Virus record (IMG/VR): IMGVR_UViG_3300050138_000232 | Location: 1 to 60,365 of that record | Reading direction: 5' to 3' (one strand) | DNA length: 60,365 bases | Origin: a virus | Shown here: one piece after another, positions 1-8,851 of the stretch | Layout: every line of letters begins with the position of its first letter | How positions within the stretch are numbered: position 1 is the first letter of the stretch | Translations under genes and position numbers: made by a program | The notes under the pieces: model-generated | Database searches by the model: none | Told to the model about the DNA's origin: nothing | What the model saw: the letters and a program-made list of their open reading frames with translations, nothing else

Positions 1-127
1 TTTTTTATTTTTCGGTGAAAATCGGAGGGTCGGCGGGCCCAGGGTCTGAGTGCGGGGAGGCCGCCTTCGAAATTTATTATAAAAATTTTTCGCGAGACTA
101 CAGCCAGTGACAACTCGCAATACGCAA
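1..127. repeat. Terminal overlap identical to 60239-60365
   Basis: The first 127 bases recur without mismatch as the last 127 bases. An exact overlap of this length at both contig ends is typical of a circular sequence cut by a de Bruijn assembler with k=127. The unit genome is therefore 60,238 bp and circular, or circularly permuted in the virion. The copy should be counted once. Confidence 0.95.
28..70. other. GC-rich inverted repeat in an AT-rich intergenic region
   Basis: GGCGGGCC near the left side can pair with GGCCGCC near the right side (one bulged G), giving a strong stem in a stretch that is far richer in G and C than the surrounding T/A-rich DNA. No coding frame explains it. It could be a protein-binding or structured DNA/RNA element; the function is unknown. 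Confidence 0.4.
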
Positions 128-225
128 TTCGTTGCCAGTTAGTCCTTCCTACTATCCGGCTATAAATCGCATATTCGTAGAGAGACGTGCACGTTCGTAA
201 TTCGCTAATTTTTGCTAATAACATA

Positions 226-244
226 ACTACCACTACGGGGTAGT
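226..244. promoter_or_regulatory. ACTACC palindrome copy 1, upstream of the modification operon
   Basis: ACTACCACTACGGGGTAGT has perfect 6-bp arms ACTACC/GGTAGT. It lies 41 bp before the first gene of the left operon (286) and belongs to a family of near-identical palindromes elsewhere in this genome. TAGTTT at its right edge resembles the -10 box used at 59605, but no good -35 is visible here. An operator for the operon is the simplest reading. Confidence 0.6.
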
Positions 245-285
245 TTTCACTTTACATCCTCGCAACTCCGTGCTTCACTCACTGC

Positions 286-441
286 ATGGAAAATTGCAAA
301 ACATGTCTGCAGCCTTTACCCGATAATCGCATCGACGCGATCCCTCTCAATCGTGATGAACGCTTCGAACCGCACTGGCTCTTCGCGCATCTGTTTGACG
401 AGCACGGCAACGTTGTCGAACGCCACGTAAAACGCGTATGA
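286..441 (+). CDS. Small CxxC protein, first gene of the modification operon
   Basis: A 51-residue frame starting MENCKTCLQPLP, with a single Cys-x-x-Cys pair near the N terminus that could be half of a metal knuckle. It ends HVKRV and its TGA overlaps the ATG of the next gene at 438, the same four-base ATGA coupling used along the whole operon. That coupling is the main evidence that it is real. No Shine-Dalgarno is visible before 286. It is not recognised as any family, and the function is unknown. Confidence 0.6.
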   Translation: MENCKTCLQPLPDNRIDAIPLNRDERFEPHWLFAHLFDEHGNVVERHVKRV

Positions 442-1268
442 ACTTCATCCTGTGGATCGTCTCTCCCAACGGCTACCCACACTCACGGTGTTTTGAAGAA
501 GTCGCGCAATCCTTACAGGAATCTTTCTCGATGCTCGGCCACACGGCAATCATCCTGAAGCGCCCGCCGGAATTCCACTATGAAGAGCTTAATGTAATCA
601 TCCTCGGCGCCAATCTTCTCCGCTCGCAAGTTCCGAACGATTGGATCGTCTATAATCTTGAGCAGATAACGCCGGAATCGCCGTGGCTCACGCCTCAGTA
701 TATAGACCTGCTCCGCTCCCATCCGGTATGGGATTATTCGCGCAATAATATCGAAGCTCTTAAGTCCTATAACATAAACGCAAAACTTTGCGAGATCGGC
801 TACTCGCCATGCCTTACGAAAATCCCTGCTGAAGATCAGGATATCGACATACTGCACATCGGCAGTATGAACGACCGGCGGCAACACATACTCGACGATC
901 TCCAGTCGAAGCTTCCTGAAAATAAAGTCGTACTTGCTTTCAACTGCTACGGGACCGCACGGGACCGGTTAATTGCCAGGTCTAAGATAATTCTGAATAT
1001 TCACTTCTACGAAGCCAAGAACTTTGAGATAGTGCGTTGTTCGTATCTCATGGCGAATCGCAAAGCCATCGTCAGTGAGATCGGTAAAGATAAACAATTA
1101 GAGGAGCCGTATTATGAAGGAATTGCCTTTGATGATTATAGCAGCCTTAGCGCTCGGTGTATTGCTTTACTGGATAATGATCTTGCCCGTTCACAACTAG
1201 AAACACGCGGCTACGAGATTTTCTCATCGCGCTCTCAACATCTGTTCCTCAAAGAGGTGCTTGCATGA
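438..1268 (+). CDS. Glycosyltransferase-like protein (GT-B/group 1 type)
   Basis: 276 residues. The C-terminal half has the pattern of group-1 glycosyltransferases: a stretch ARSKIILNIHFYEA followed by an acidic residue, EIVRCSYLMANRKAIVSEI, then a GIAF..Y..L segment. The N-terminal half (FEEVAQSLQESFSMLGH) resembles the first Rossmann lobe. It would transfer a sugar from a nucleotide donor; the acceptor is unknown. It overlaps both neighbours by four bases. Assignment to the superfamily is fair, and donor specificity cannot be read from sequence. Confidence 0.6.
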   Translation: MNFILWIVSPNGYPHSRCFEEVAQSLQESFSMLGHTAIILKRPPEFHYEELNVIILGANLLRSQVPNDWIVYNLEQITPESPWLTPQYIDLLRSHPVWDYSRNNIEALKSYNINAKLCEIGYSPCLTKIPAEDQDIDILHIGSMNDRRQHILDDLQSKLPENKVVLAFNCYGTARDRLIARSKIILNIHFYEAKNFEIVRCSYLMANRKAIVSEIGKDKQLEEPYYEGIAFDDYSSLSARCIALLDNDLARSQLETRGYEIFSSRSQHLFLKEVLA

Positions 1269-1696
1269 CTGTAATCGCGTGGGATGGTAAAAGTCTTTGT
1301 GCCGACAAGCGTGGGGTAGCTAACGGTTGGAAATTTACTATAACAAAGATATTCAAAATTGAAGAAGGTCTTGTTGGAATAGACGGTAACGCTGATATAG
1401 GAATACAACTGATAGAATGGTTTAAAGAAGGGGCCAATCCTAAGGATTATCCTGAAGTACAGAAGAATGATGATCGTTATGCTCACATGCTTCTTATAAC
1501 GCCTGAAAAGAAAATCTTAAAATACGAGAGGCAGCCTTACCCGATATTAATAGAAGAGCCTTTCTGTGCTTCTGGATGTGGGCGAGACTTTGCTCTTGCA
1601 GCATTATCTTTAGGAAAGAGTTCCAGGGAAGCGGTAGAATTGGCATCTCGTTTCGACACCGGTTGTGGTAATGGTATCGACGAGTTATTCTTATGA
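1265..1696 (+). CDS. Proteasome-fold (Ntn-hydrolase-like) protein
   Basis: 143 residues beginning MTVIAWDGKSLCADKRG. The layout Thr2, then a short strand and an Asp (Asp14), TKIFKI, and VGIDGNADIG matches the proteasome/HslV fold, where the exposed N-terminal Thr is the nucleophile after Met removal. Proteins of this MTxIAWDG type are common in phages, but their substrate is not established. It is shorter than HslV (about 175). Its base composition is more A-rich than the flanking genes, suggesting separate acquisition. It is coupled by ATGA overlaps on both sides. Confidence 0.6.
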   Translation: MTVIAWDGKSLCADKRGVANGWKFTITKIFKIEEGLVGIDGNADIGIQLIEWFKEGANPKDYPEVQKNDDRYAHMLLITPEKKILKYERQPYPILIEEPFCASGCGRDFALAALSLGKSSREAVELASRFDTGCGNGIDELFL

Positions 1697-2595
1697 CAAA
1701 ACCTCTTCTTCCGACGTTTGACCGCATCACTCCCTACCTCCGTCAGATCGACGCCAACCGGTATTATTCCAACAACGGACCGTTGAACATTGAGTATGAA
1801 CGGCGGCTTTCCGAACTCTTTAAAGCACCCTGCGTCACCGGTTCAAGCGCTACCTCTCTGCTCACTGCAACTCTCATTGCTCTTAATCTTCCGCCAAGAT
1901 CCCTGATCGCCTGCCCGAGTTGGACGTTTGTTGCAACACCAGCCAGCATCGTCGCAGCTGGACACGTTCCGTATTTCGTAGACGTAGATCCCTCCGGTTA
2001 CATCAGGCCGTACTTCCACTCACTCACTGGAGCGATGATCGTCGTCGCGCCTTTCGGAAGACCGGTCAATACGGCTTACTGGGATCACTTCGCTCAAGAA
2101 TTTAACACCAGAATCGTCATCGACGCGGCGGCAGGGTTTGACGCGTTCTCCACCATCCACACACCCAAATCATGCCCTGTCATCATAAGCACTCACGCGA
2201 CCAAAGCATTCGGCACCGGCGAAGGCGGCTTCGTATCATCCCTTGACCAACCGCTTCTCGACAACATCCGTAGTATCTGCAATTTCGGACTCACAGCAGA
2301 CAAGAACGCTTCCCATCACGGCATTAATGGTAAGCTGTCCGAGTACCATGCGGCTATCGGACTCGCTGAGCTCGACGGCTGGCCGGACAAGCGCCAACGC
2401 TACCTCGACGCTCTCGCCCTTTACAATATAACCTACGCTACCTCGGTCATACCCGTCACAACCGGTGAAGGGCGAGCTCCCAACTACGGCTGTCATACGC
2501 TCGAAGTGTACAAAGATTTTCCGCGCACGTCGCTGCGTAATACTGAGAAATTAATCGCGACGACAACGTTTCTTCCGATAGGAATAGAGCCATGA
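1693..2595 (+). CDS. DegT/DnrJ/EryC1/StrS-type aminotransferase
   Basis: 300 residues. The PLP-binding Lys is K171 in HATKAFGTGEGGF, the hallmark of sugar aminotransferases (SxxKx..GEGG), with the cofactor-contacting Asp in VIDAAAGFD (about 144) and the N-terminal NNGP motif. The family transaminates keto-sugar nucleotides. The protein is 60-80 residues shorter than usual and stops just after the conserved TTFLPIGIEP region, so the last C-terminal helices are missing. An HNH gene begins at its stop codon, which may mark where the 3' end was replaced. Confidence 0.8.
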   Translation: MTKPLLPTFDRITPYLRQIDANRYYSNNGPLNIEYERRLSELFKAPCVTGSSATSLLTATLIALNLPPRSLIACPSWTFVATPASIVAAGHVPYFVDVDPSGYIRPYFHSLTGAMIVVAPFGRPVNTAYWDHFAQEFNTRIVIDAAAGFDAFSTIHTPKSCPVIISTHATKAFGTGEGGFVSSLDQPLLDNIRSICNFGLTADKNASHHGINGKLSEYHAAIGLAELDGWPDKRQRYLDALALYNITYATSVIPVTTGEGRAPNYGCHTLEVYKDFPRTSLRNTEKLIATTTFLPIGIEP

Positions 2596-3098
2596 TGATT
2601 ATTCACCGAAAGGAAATAGCGTTATCTAGAGGAGAATTCGCAATCGTTGATTATGAGTCATATGAGTATTTGAATCAATGGAAGTGGTTTTGTCATGTTA
2701 CCAAATGGGGAAAATATGCGTACAGGAACATAAAGGAGGGAAACTCTCGAAGACTCCAAATAATGCATCGTTTGATCACGGATGCTGGAAAAGGTGAGTA
2801 CGTGGATCATCGTAATGGTGACGGTTTGGATAACAGGCTCGCCAATTTAAGAATATGTACTAATGCTGAGAACGCTAGAAATTCAAGAAAGAGAAACGTT
2901 AATTCTGCAACTTCTAAATATAAAGGCGTAACATGGAGCAAGGCTCACGGAAAATGGATAGCTCAGATAAAAATAGATTATAAGAACATTTATCTAGGTA
3001 TATTCCAGTCCGAGAGAGATGCCGCGTTGGCGTATAATAAAGCTGCTGAGAAATCGTTTGGAGAATTTGCCAATATAAATAGAGAAGTATTTTTATGA
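2592..3098 (+). CDS. HNH homing endonuclease with AP2 DNA-binding domain
   Basis: 168 residues. The N-terminal two thirds carry an HNH_3-type nuclease core (MHRLITDA..YVDHRNGDGLDNRLANLR with paired His and Asn residues). The C terminus is an AP2 domain (SKYKGVTW..GKWIAQI..LGIFQSERDAALAYNKAA). Such proteins cut DNA at specific sites and spread as free-standing mobile genes. It is clearly A-rich compared with its neighbours and is inserted between two sugar genes with ATGA overlaps at both ends, so it did not break the transcript. Confidence 0.88.
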   Translation: MMIIHRKEIALSRGEFAIVDYESYEYLNQWKWFCHVTKWGKYAYRNIKEGNSRRLQIMHRLITDAGKGEYVDHRNGDGLDNRLANLRICTNAENARNSRKRNVNSATSKYKGVTWSKAHGKWIAQIKIDYKNIYLGIFQSERDAALAYNKAAEKSFGEFANINREVFL

Positions 3099-3724
3099 GA
3101 ATTTGTGCGATGCAACCGGCGTTTATACCTCCAGCTTCGTACTTCCGCCTGTTCGCTGCGACGGATCTGTTTGTCATCCTCGACAACGTCCAGTTCGACC
3201 GGCGGTGGTATACACATCGTCAGCAACTGACCGATCGCAACGGTAAGAAACAATGGCTGACACTTCCTATAAAACACACGCCTCGCGACACGACGAGAAT
3301 TCTTGATCTTGAATGGGCGGACGATTATCAGGACCGGTGGCTGTCAGAGCTGGATAAGTTCGCTTCCGTTGAGCATTTCCCTATCCCTCAAGGTCTTTCT
3401 CCCGTCATGTTTATCTGCACCGGTCTATTCAACACTTGCAACACGCTCGGCATTCCGCTTCATATAGCGACGTCGTCGGCAGTACCGATACCGGACGATC
3501 TTCGCGGGCAAGCGAGAATCATAGCGATATGCGAGTTTCTAAAAGCGACAACCTACGTCAACTCGCCTGGAGGCACGTCCCTCTACGACCCCAAAGCCTT
3601 TGCCGATAAGAACATCAAGCTTGAGTTCCTTCCTGAATGGACGGGCGATAACCGCAGCGTCATTGAACGGCTGACAGATCAATCGCCTGAAGAGATACGT
3701 GAGGATATCTATGAGCAAATCTAA
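3095..3724 (+). CDS. WbqC-like family protein
   Basis: 209 residues. The start MRICAMQPAFIPPASYFRL and DLFVILDNVQFDRRWYTHRQQL are the signature of WbqC-like proteins, found in O-antigen and other glycan clusters and in phage sugar operons. Their precise reaction is not settled; a role in amino-sugar modification is usually proposed. Being next to a DegT aminotransferase and a NeuD-like acetyltransferase fits a pathway that makes an acylated amino sugar. Confidence 0.8.
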   Translation: MRICAMQPAFIPPASYFRLFAATDLFVILDNVQFDRRWYTHRQQLTDRNGKKQWLTLPIKHTPRDTTRILDLEWADDYQDRWLSELDKFASVEHFPIPQGLSPVMFICTGLFNTCNTLGIPLHIATSSAVPIPDDLRGQARIIAICEFLKATTYVNSPGGTSLYDPKAFADKNIKLEFLPEWTGDNRSVIERLTDQSPEEIREDIYEQI

Positions 3725-4397
3725 ACTTCTCCTATTCGGCACCGGCGATCTTGCACAGATTGCCTTTGAGTACTTCAACGCCGACACCCGCTGCGAAGTC
3801 GCCGCCTTTGTAGTTGATCGCGAATATCTTGATAAGTCTGAGTTCTGCGGCACACCGGTTGTCGGGTTTGACGAAGTAACCAGCCTTTATCCGCCCGATT
3901 CGCATGCGGCGCATGTCTGCGTCGTCTATGGCGATATGAATCGCACGAGAGCTGCGACCATTGAGCGTTTCCGCGCCAAGGGCTACAAGCTCGCAAGATA
4001 CATCTCTCCTCACGCTTTCGTCTCGCCTTCAGCTATCATCGGCGAACATGCTTTTATCTTTGAGAACAACGTTATCCAGCCTCATGTAACTATTGGTAAC
4101 AATGTCATCTTATGGAGCGGCAACCATGTCGGACATCATTCAACAATCGGCAACAACGTGTTTATCTCTTCTCATGTTGTCGTCAGCGGTCATTGCAGCA
4201 TTGGTGATAATGTGTTTATAGGGGTGAATTCTACCATTCCCAACGGCTGCATCGTCGGAAAGGAATCTTGGATAGCGTATGGCTCTATCGTACCTCCTAT
4301 CGTTCCTCCTAATTCTTTTGTGAAGTCGGCGTCAAGCGAGTTCCTGCCGCTTAACGAGAAAGCCCTCGCACGGGCGCTTGCGAAGGTCGTCAGATGA
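3711..4397 (+). CDS. NeuD/PglD-like sugar O/N-acyltransferase
   Basis: 228 residues from MSKSKLLLFGTGDLAQIAFEYF. The N terminus is a Rossmann-like GTGDLA motif; residues about 105-200 form a left-handed beta helix of hexapeptide repeats (IGNNVILWSGNHVGHHSTIGNNVFISSHVVVSGHCSIG in short turns). His in GNHVGHH is the expected catalytic base. The start at 3711 is chosen over a GTG at 3699 because GAGG lies just upstream and the N terminus then matches the family. It overlaps the WbqC gene by 14 bases. Confidence 0.82.
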   Translation: MSKSKLLLFGTGDLAQIAFEYFNADTRCEVAAFVVDREYLDKSEFCGTPVVGFDEVTSLYPPDSHAAHVCVVYGDMNRTRAATIERFRAKGYKLARYISPHAFVSPSAIIGEHAFIFENNVIQPHVTIGNNVILWSGNHVGHHSTIGNNVFISSHVVVSGHCSIGDNVFIGVNSTIPNGCIVGKESWIAYGSIVPPIVPPNSFVKSASSEFLPLNEKALARALAKVVR

Positions 4398-5113
4398 AGG
4401 AGGAATTCAACAGGGACGGTTATGTTGTCAGGTCGTTTTACAAGACGAGCTTGGCGTTCAACCTGACCGAAGATCACCTCAAGGCAGTTCATTCCCGCAG
4501 CACCGACCAGTATATCGGCTACCTGCGGACTATCGCAAAGACGATGGATATACAGAAGCTGTTCACAATGGATCATGTTGTCAAAGCCCTCCTTGAACTC
4601 GGCGTATCGAGACCGTCCATGCCAACCGGACCGGTGATGAACGTCATGTCTCCCGGTCTTCGTATCCCCGGCGGCTATGATGGCACCAAGGCTCATCAGG
4701 ACTGGCCGTCTGTTCAAGGCAGCCTGGACATGGTCGTCGCGTGGATCGCGCTTACGGACATCTCCAAAGACAACTATCCACTTGAGGTTATCCCCGGCAG
4801 TCATCTGGACGGGTTGCTGCTTCCTAAGTACGAAGATGGTCATGTCGGTAATGTTATGGAGGTTGACGTAGATGAGAGTCGATTTGTCCCGATTGAATGT
4901 AAAGCTGGCGACGTTGTCTTTCTTAGTGGATTCCTTGTCCACCGGACGGGACACGGCAACAGGTTCCGCGCTGCCGTCTCTCAGCGTTTCGATAATGCTA
5001 ATGACCCCTCTTTCATCTCGCGTGGATACCCTTGCGCCCAAACACGAACGGTTGAGAGGGAGATACTCTGGTATCCTCCTACCGAAGAAGTAAGGAGCGT
5101 GTATGTGGATTAA
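4394..5113 (+). CDS. Phytanoyl-CoA dioxygenase-like Fe(II)/2-oxoglutarate enzyme
   Basis: 239 residues. The iron triad is visible as H101-Q-D103 in KAHQDW and a distal His (H183 or H187) in FLVHRTGHGNRFR, with a following Arg for 2-oxoglutarate. Family members hydroxylate small molecules or sugar/nucleotide moieties. The GSHLDG segment after the metal site is typical. This is one of two such enzymes in this operon; they differ in sequence, so they are not a recent duplication. The substrate is unknown. Confidence 0.8.
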   Translation: MKEEFNRDGYVVRSFYKTSLAFNLTEDHLKAVHSRSTDQYIGYLRTIAKTMDIQKLFTMDHVVKALLELGVSRPSMPTGPVMNVMSPGLRIPGGYDGTKAHQDWPSVQGSLDMVVAWIALTDISKDNYPLEVIPGSHLDGLLLPKYEDGHVGNVMEVDVDESRFVPIECKAGDVVFLSGFLVHRTGHGNRFRAAVSQRFDNANDPSFISRGYPCAQTRTVEREILWYPPTEEVRSVYVD

Positions 5114-6023
5114 GCAAGGTCGAATATTCAACCTCGAACTCAATCCCTGTCGCACCACTCACGCGCAAGTTCCAACGCCTTTCGTATTCGATAACTTCAT
5201 TCGCGTTTACTACGCCTGCCGCGATACGCATAATCAAAGCTATCCGGCGTATTTTGATCTGTCTTTCGATTTGAAAACGGTCCTTAACGTCCACGAAACG
5301 TCTATCATTGAACGTGGCAAGCCGGGAATGTTCGACAGCGACGGCGTCATGCCGAGTTGTGTTGTACGAAACGGCGACGAGTTGTGGATGTATTACGTCG
5401 GGTGGAACGAACTGTCCAAGACGGCGCGGTATCACAACGCGACCGGCGTCGCAGTCAGCAAGGATGGCGGAGAATCGTTTCAAAGAATGTTTGATGGTCC
5501 TATACTTGATCGTCTTCCGCACGAGCCTGGACTTGCAGTGCTGCCGTTCGTGATGTTTGATGAACCTCAAGGCGTCTACAAGATGTGGTACGACAGTGGA
5601 ACAGCTTGGCATCGCGTCGGCGATAAGTATGAACCGGTCTATGTAATAAAGTACGCCGAGTCTGAAGACGGTGTAGAATGGGATAGATGGGGCGAGGAGT
5701 GTATCCGTCAGGAGTACGCGCTTGAAGCATTGTCACGTCCTTGCGTACTCAAGACCTCTGCTGGATACGATATGTATTATTGTTCGCGCCATTGTGATGA
5801 TTATCGCGGCGGACGCGGCAGCTATCGTTTATGCGAAGCTAATTCCACTGACGGTACTTATTTTATTCGCGACGATGATCCTGTTATTAAACGAGACAGA
5901 TGGGATTCCGACATGCAATGTTATCCTTACGTCATCGAGCTTAACGGGCAGAGGATAATGTTTTTCAACGGCAACGACTTCGGTCAGACAGGGATAGGGT
6001 TAGCGATATGGCAGGACGCTTAG
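5103..6023 (+). CDS. Five-bladed beta-propeller glycosidase-like protein (GH43/32 type)
   Basis: 306 residues. Repeated blades with W.MYYVGWN, YKMWYDSG, YDMYYCSRH and RIMFFNGND are typical of GH43/GH32/GH68-like propellers, as is the acidic FDSDGVMPS segment near residue 80. It lacks a signal peptide, so it acts in the cytoplasm or as part of the virion. In such operons these proteins may act on the sugar being built rather than degrade host polymers. It overlaps the dioxygenase gene by 11 bases. Confidence 0.68.
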   Translation: MWIKQGRIFNLELNPCRTTHAQVPTPFVFDNFIRVYYACRDTHNQSYPAYFDLSFDLKTVLNVHETSIIERGKPGMFDSDGVMPSCVVRNGDELWMYYVGWNELSKTARYHNATGVAVSKDGGESFQRMFDGPILDRLPHEPGLAVLPFVMFDEPQGVYKMWYDSGTAWHRVGDKYEPVYVIKYAESEDGVEWDRWGEECIRQEYALEALSRPCVLKTSAGYDMYYCSRHCDDYRGGRGSYRLCEANSTDGTYFIRDDDPVIKRDRWDSDMQCYPYVIELNGQRIMFFNGNDFGQTGIGLAIWQDA

Positions 6024-6547
6024 AGACACTAAAGCCGTTACCGACAACTATCAACCTTGGTTGCGGCAAGACATACATGCCCAACTTTCTGAATATTGAT
6101 ATCGACCGCACAGTCAAGTCGGACAAGGTTATGGATATCTCCGCGCCGTTGTTCGGTTCAGGATTGCCGATAAACTATTTCAAAATAATCGCTGCGCACG
6201 ATGTCCTTGAACATATACCCAACCTTGTCCAAGCTATGACAAACTGCCGAGACCTGCTTGAAGAAGGCGGCATGATGGACATCATCGTGCCTTACGATTT
6301 GTCTTATGGAGCATGGCAGGATCCCACACACGTCCGGGCTTTTAACGAGAAGAGTTTCCTTTACTACTATGACTGGGCGTCGTATCTCGGCTGGAAGGAC
6401 TTCGGACTCAAGACTGTCAATCTGCAGTTCTATGTGCTCGAAGGAACCACGCTCACTCAGAAAGCCAACATGCACCCGACGATCCCGAGATCCATCGACG
6501 TGCTACGCGTTTACTTGCAGAAGACAAAACTACCGGAGGCAGCATGA
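6008..6547 (+). CDS. SAM-dependent methyltransferase (class I)
   Basis: 179 residues. Motif I is INLGCGKTYMPNFLNIDID (SAM-binding loop and acidic residue), motif II-like AHDVLEHIPNL, followed by LLEEGGMMDIIVPYD. This is the compact class I fold without a large substrate domain. It overlaps the preceding gene by 16 bases and the following dioxygenase by four. It likely methylates an intermediate or a product of the same sugar pathway; no specificity can be read. Confidence 0.8.
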   Translation: MAGRLETLKPLPTTINLGCGKTYMPNFLNIDIDRTVKSDKVMDISAPLFGSGLPINYFKIIAAHDVLEHIPNLVQAMTNCRDLLEEGGMMDIIVPYDLSYGAWQDPTHVRAFNEKSFLYYYDWASYLGWKDFGLKTVNLQFYVLEGTTLTQKANMHPTIPRSIDVLRVYLQKTKLPEAA

Positions 6548-7308
6548 CACAGACTTTCGAACGGCAGATGAGTGAGAAGGGTTGGTTCGTGTTTCCGGAG
6601 TTCGTGAAGCAGGATATGATCGATGAGCTTAAGACTGACTTGAAGTCGGCTTATGAGTCGTGTCGAAAAATCCAGGTAAAGAACGGTGTTGAAGGTAGCG
6701 TCGGCGCCGGACATCACATGCTTATATTTGGCAACAGTTTCATCAAGTACCTCGAAGAGTTCGAACAGTTAGACGCTTACGCACAGGCATATTTCGGCGG
6801 CAAGTATATCATCAACACGTTTGGCGGAAATATACTTGAAACCGGGATGTCTTACGCTAGTCACGTCCATCGCGATATACGATCGTACTCAGCGCATCTG
6901 CCTTTGATGTTGAACACGATCGTCATGCTCGATGACTTCACTGTCGGCAACGGCGCCACGCGTCTGATGAACAGAGGACACGTAATCTCTGACAAGCCTG
7001 ACCAGGAGCAGTTCGACGCGACGTCGTTCCATGTTACAGGCAAAGCCGGTAGTGTCGTGTTCTTCAATTCGAATATGTGGCACTGCGCAGGTGAGAATAA
7101 GACGAACAAGCCTCGTATGGCGTTGACGCCTGTCTTTTCGCGTCCGTTCATCAAGCCGCAGTTTGACTACCCTAGGGCTCTCGGTTACGACTATGGCCAT
7201 GCCTATTCGCCTTATGTGCGCCAGCTTCTTGGTTATAATTCCCGTATCCCTTCTACTTTGAAAGAATGGTACAGCACTGACCGGTTCTATAAAGGAGATC
7301 AAGGATGA
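6544..7308 (+). CDS. Second phytanoyl-CoA dioxygenase-like enzyme
   Basis: 254 residues. The iron site is H109-R-D111 in SHVHRDIRSY and H180 in NSNMWHCAGEN, with R191 in NKPRMAL as the 2-oxoglutarate anchor. LLNxFxxxxGATR and GSVVFFNSNMWH are typical of the PhyH superfamily. A glycine-rich GGK..NTFGGN region precedes the metal site. It is translationally coupled to its neighbours. Confidence 0.8.
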   Translation: MTQTFERQMSEKGWFVFPEFVKQDMIDELKTDLKSAYESCRKIQVKNGVEGSVGAGHHMLIFGNSFIKYLEEFEQLDAYAQAYFGGKYIINTFGGNILETGMSYASHVHRDIRSYSAHLPLMLNTIVMLDDFTVGNGATRLMNRGHVISDKPDQEQFDATSFHVTGKAGSVVFFNSNMWHCAGENKTNKPRMALTPVFSRPFIKPQFDYPRALGYDYGHAYSPYVRQLLGYNSRIPSTLKEWYSTDRFYKGDQG

Positions 7309-8129
7309 ACCTATTCCCGAAAGAAACGATACCCTATTGCATCGTGGCTCCAAGTTACACGCACATATCAAGCGGAGTAAGAACACTTCACTTGCTGTGC
7401 CACGCGCTTAACGAGATGGGACAGAAAGCATTTATTATTGCTGACGACCCGAACGGGTTTGCGACGAATCCTCATCTAAACACGCCGATCATGGGAGACT
7501 TGCCGCAATACCAGAACTTCTATACTAAGAGCGCAGTCGACCCTATATTTGTTTATCATAACCTGATCAAAGGAAATCCTCTCAACGCCAAGCGGGTTGT
7601 GCGCTATCTCCTCGCACCGGCAGGCTCGTACAAAGGAGAAACGGAGTTCGGCGAGAACGACCAGATATGGGGAGCATTACCTACAATCGCGCAGGACGTG
7701 TTGCGTCTTCCTGTATCGGATACTAATATATTTTACGAAGACGGTGGACCGCGCCACGGTTCGTGCTTCTATTCGCTAAAGTATGACAAGATAACCGGCA
7801 ATGAGTTGCTCCCGATAACAGAAAATAGCACTCGTCTGGTTGGAACATTACATGAAGTGGCCGATATATTACGTCGTTCGGAGGTCTGTTATGTCTACGA
7901 GGTGACTTCTATACTCACCGAGGCTGCGTTATGCGGCTGCCCTGTCGTTCTTGTTCGGACTCCGCAGTTCGAAACGATCGATCCGGCATGTATGATGGGT
8001 TATGTCCGGTGGGATAACGGGGAACTGGTCAAGGATTGTGGTCATTACCTGCCTGAATATAACAATATCGTCTGGGCTTTCGAAGGTCAATTGCTGAATT
8101 TCGTTAAAAAAACACAGGCAATGCTATGA
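7305..8129 (+). CDS. Glycosyltransferase-like protein
   Basis: 274 residues. The N terminus (GVRTLHLLCHALNEMGQKAFII) is the acceptor-side lobe of GT-B enzymes that scan for a glycine-rich turn and an LxxxLxxxGH pattern. The C-terminal EVTSILTEAALCGCPVVLV corresponds to the E-x7-E donor motif of group-1 glycosyltransferases. It is shorter than full enzymes (about 350), so the inter-lobe region is reduced. The start follows a strong AAAGGAG-like site inside the previous gene. Confidence 0.65.
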   Translation: MNLFPKETIPYCIVAPSYTHISSGVRTLHLLCHALNEMGQKAFIIADDPNGFATNPHLNTPIMGDLPQYQNFYTKSAVDPIFVYHNLIKGNPLNAKRVVRYLLAPAGSYKGETEFGENDQIWGALPTIAQDVLRLPVSDTNIFYEDGGPRHGSCFYSLKYDKITGNELLPITENSTRLVGTLHEVADILRRSEVCYVYEVTSILTEAALCGCPVVLVRTPQFETIDPACMMGYVRWDNGELVKDCGHYLPEYNNIVWAFEGQLLNFVKKTQAML

Positions 8130-8851
8130 AAAACATTAAATCTCATCGTGAAGGTACGCTAGAGACGGTGAAATTCGCGCATCGTAAGGTGGATTATGAG
8201 CAATATTTGCTTAAATTATCTGCTCAGGGACGCTCAATTCCTGAATTATTGCATCATTTCCCTGCTTTTGTGGGAAAAATGACTTTGAATCGCTGTTTCA
8301 CCCTCTACGAGCTTTATAAATCCGTGATCGGTGTTTCAGGGCATATTGCGGAAATAGGTGTCTATAAAGGCTTCGGGAGCATACTTTTTGGCAAATTAAT
8401 CGAACTTTTCGAGCCTGAATCGCTCACAATGGTACACGGATTCGATCATTTCAAAGGTATAGACCCGACAACAGATGCTGCGTTGCAGGTTCCAGGAGGA
8501 GACGCGTCTGATGAAAGTCAATTACGGGAGATTATTGAACTGCAAGGACTCGACAACACGATCAAGATTCACAACCTTGATGCAACGACAGATTTTCCAG
8601 AGTTCTTTGAAAGCAATCCTCATCTTCGTTTTAAGTTGGTCTTCCTTGACAGTGGTACGTACAAAGTCACCTCCGCTTCGTTACAAGCGTTTTGGCATAG
8701 GATTACTCCGGGCGGAATATTAATATTAGATCAATTTAATAATGAAGTGGCTCCTGGTGAAACGGAAGCTGTGTGTGAGTTTTTCAAGAATCGTAAAATA
8801 GAAACTATCCCTAACAGCTGGATGCCAAATGCTTTCGTGAGGAAGACATGA
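8126..8851 (+). CDS. TylF/macrocin O-methyltransferase-like protein
   Basis: 241 residues. GHIAEIGVYKGFGSILFG is the SAM-binding motif of the TylF/cephalosporin-hydroxylase-like family, with GFDHFKGI, FKLVFLDSGTYKVT (metal/substrate Asp) and PGGILILDQFN following. Family members O-methylate sugars, often the last step of a sugar branch. It is more AT-rich than the genes on either side. The downstream overlap with the GT17-like gene is four bases. Confidence 0.75.
   Translation: MKNIKSHREGTLETVKFAHRKVDYEQYLLKLSAQGRSIPELLHHFPAFVGKMTLNRCFTLYELYKSVIGVSGHIAEIGVYKGFGSILFGKLIELFEPESLTMVHGFDHFKGIDPTTDAALQVPGGDASDESQLREIIELQGLDNTIKIHNLDATTDFPEFFESNPHLRFKLVFLDSGTYKVTSASLQAFWHRITPGGILILDQFNNEVAPGETEAVCEFFKNRKIETIPNSWMPNAFVRKT

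Noticed and set aside
1-127. Biological direct terminal repeat
   Set aside because: Length equals a standard assembler k-mer and no gene or packaging signal is duplicated; an assembly overlap of a circle is simpler.
4190-5158. 322-codon minus-strand frame antisense to the acyltransferase and dioxygenase genes
   Set aside because: The plus strand carries two proteins with intact motifs and coupled starts; the antisense product shows no domain and follows from codon bias.
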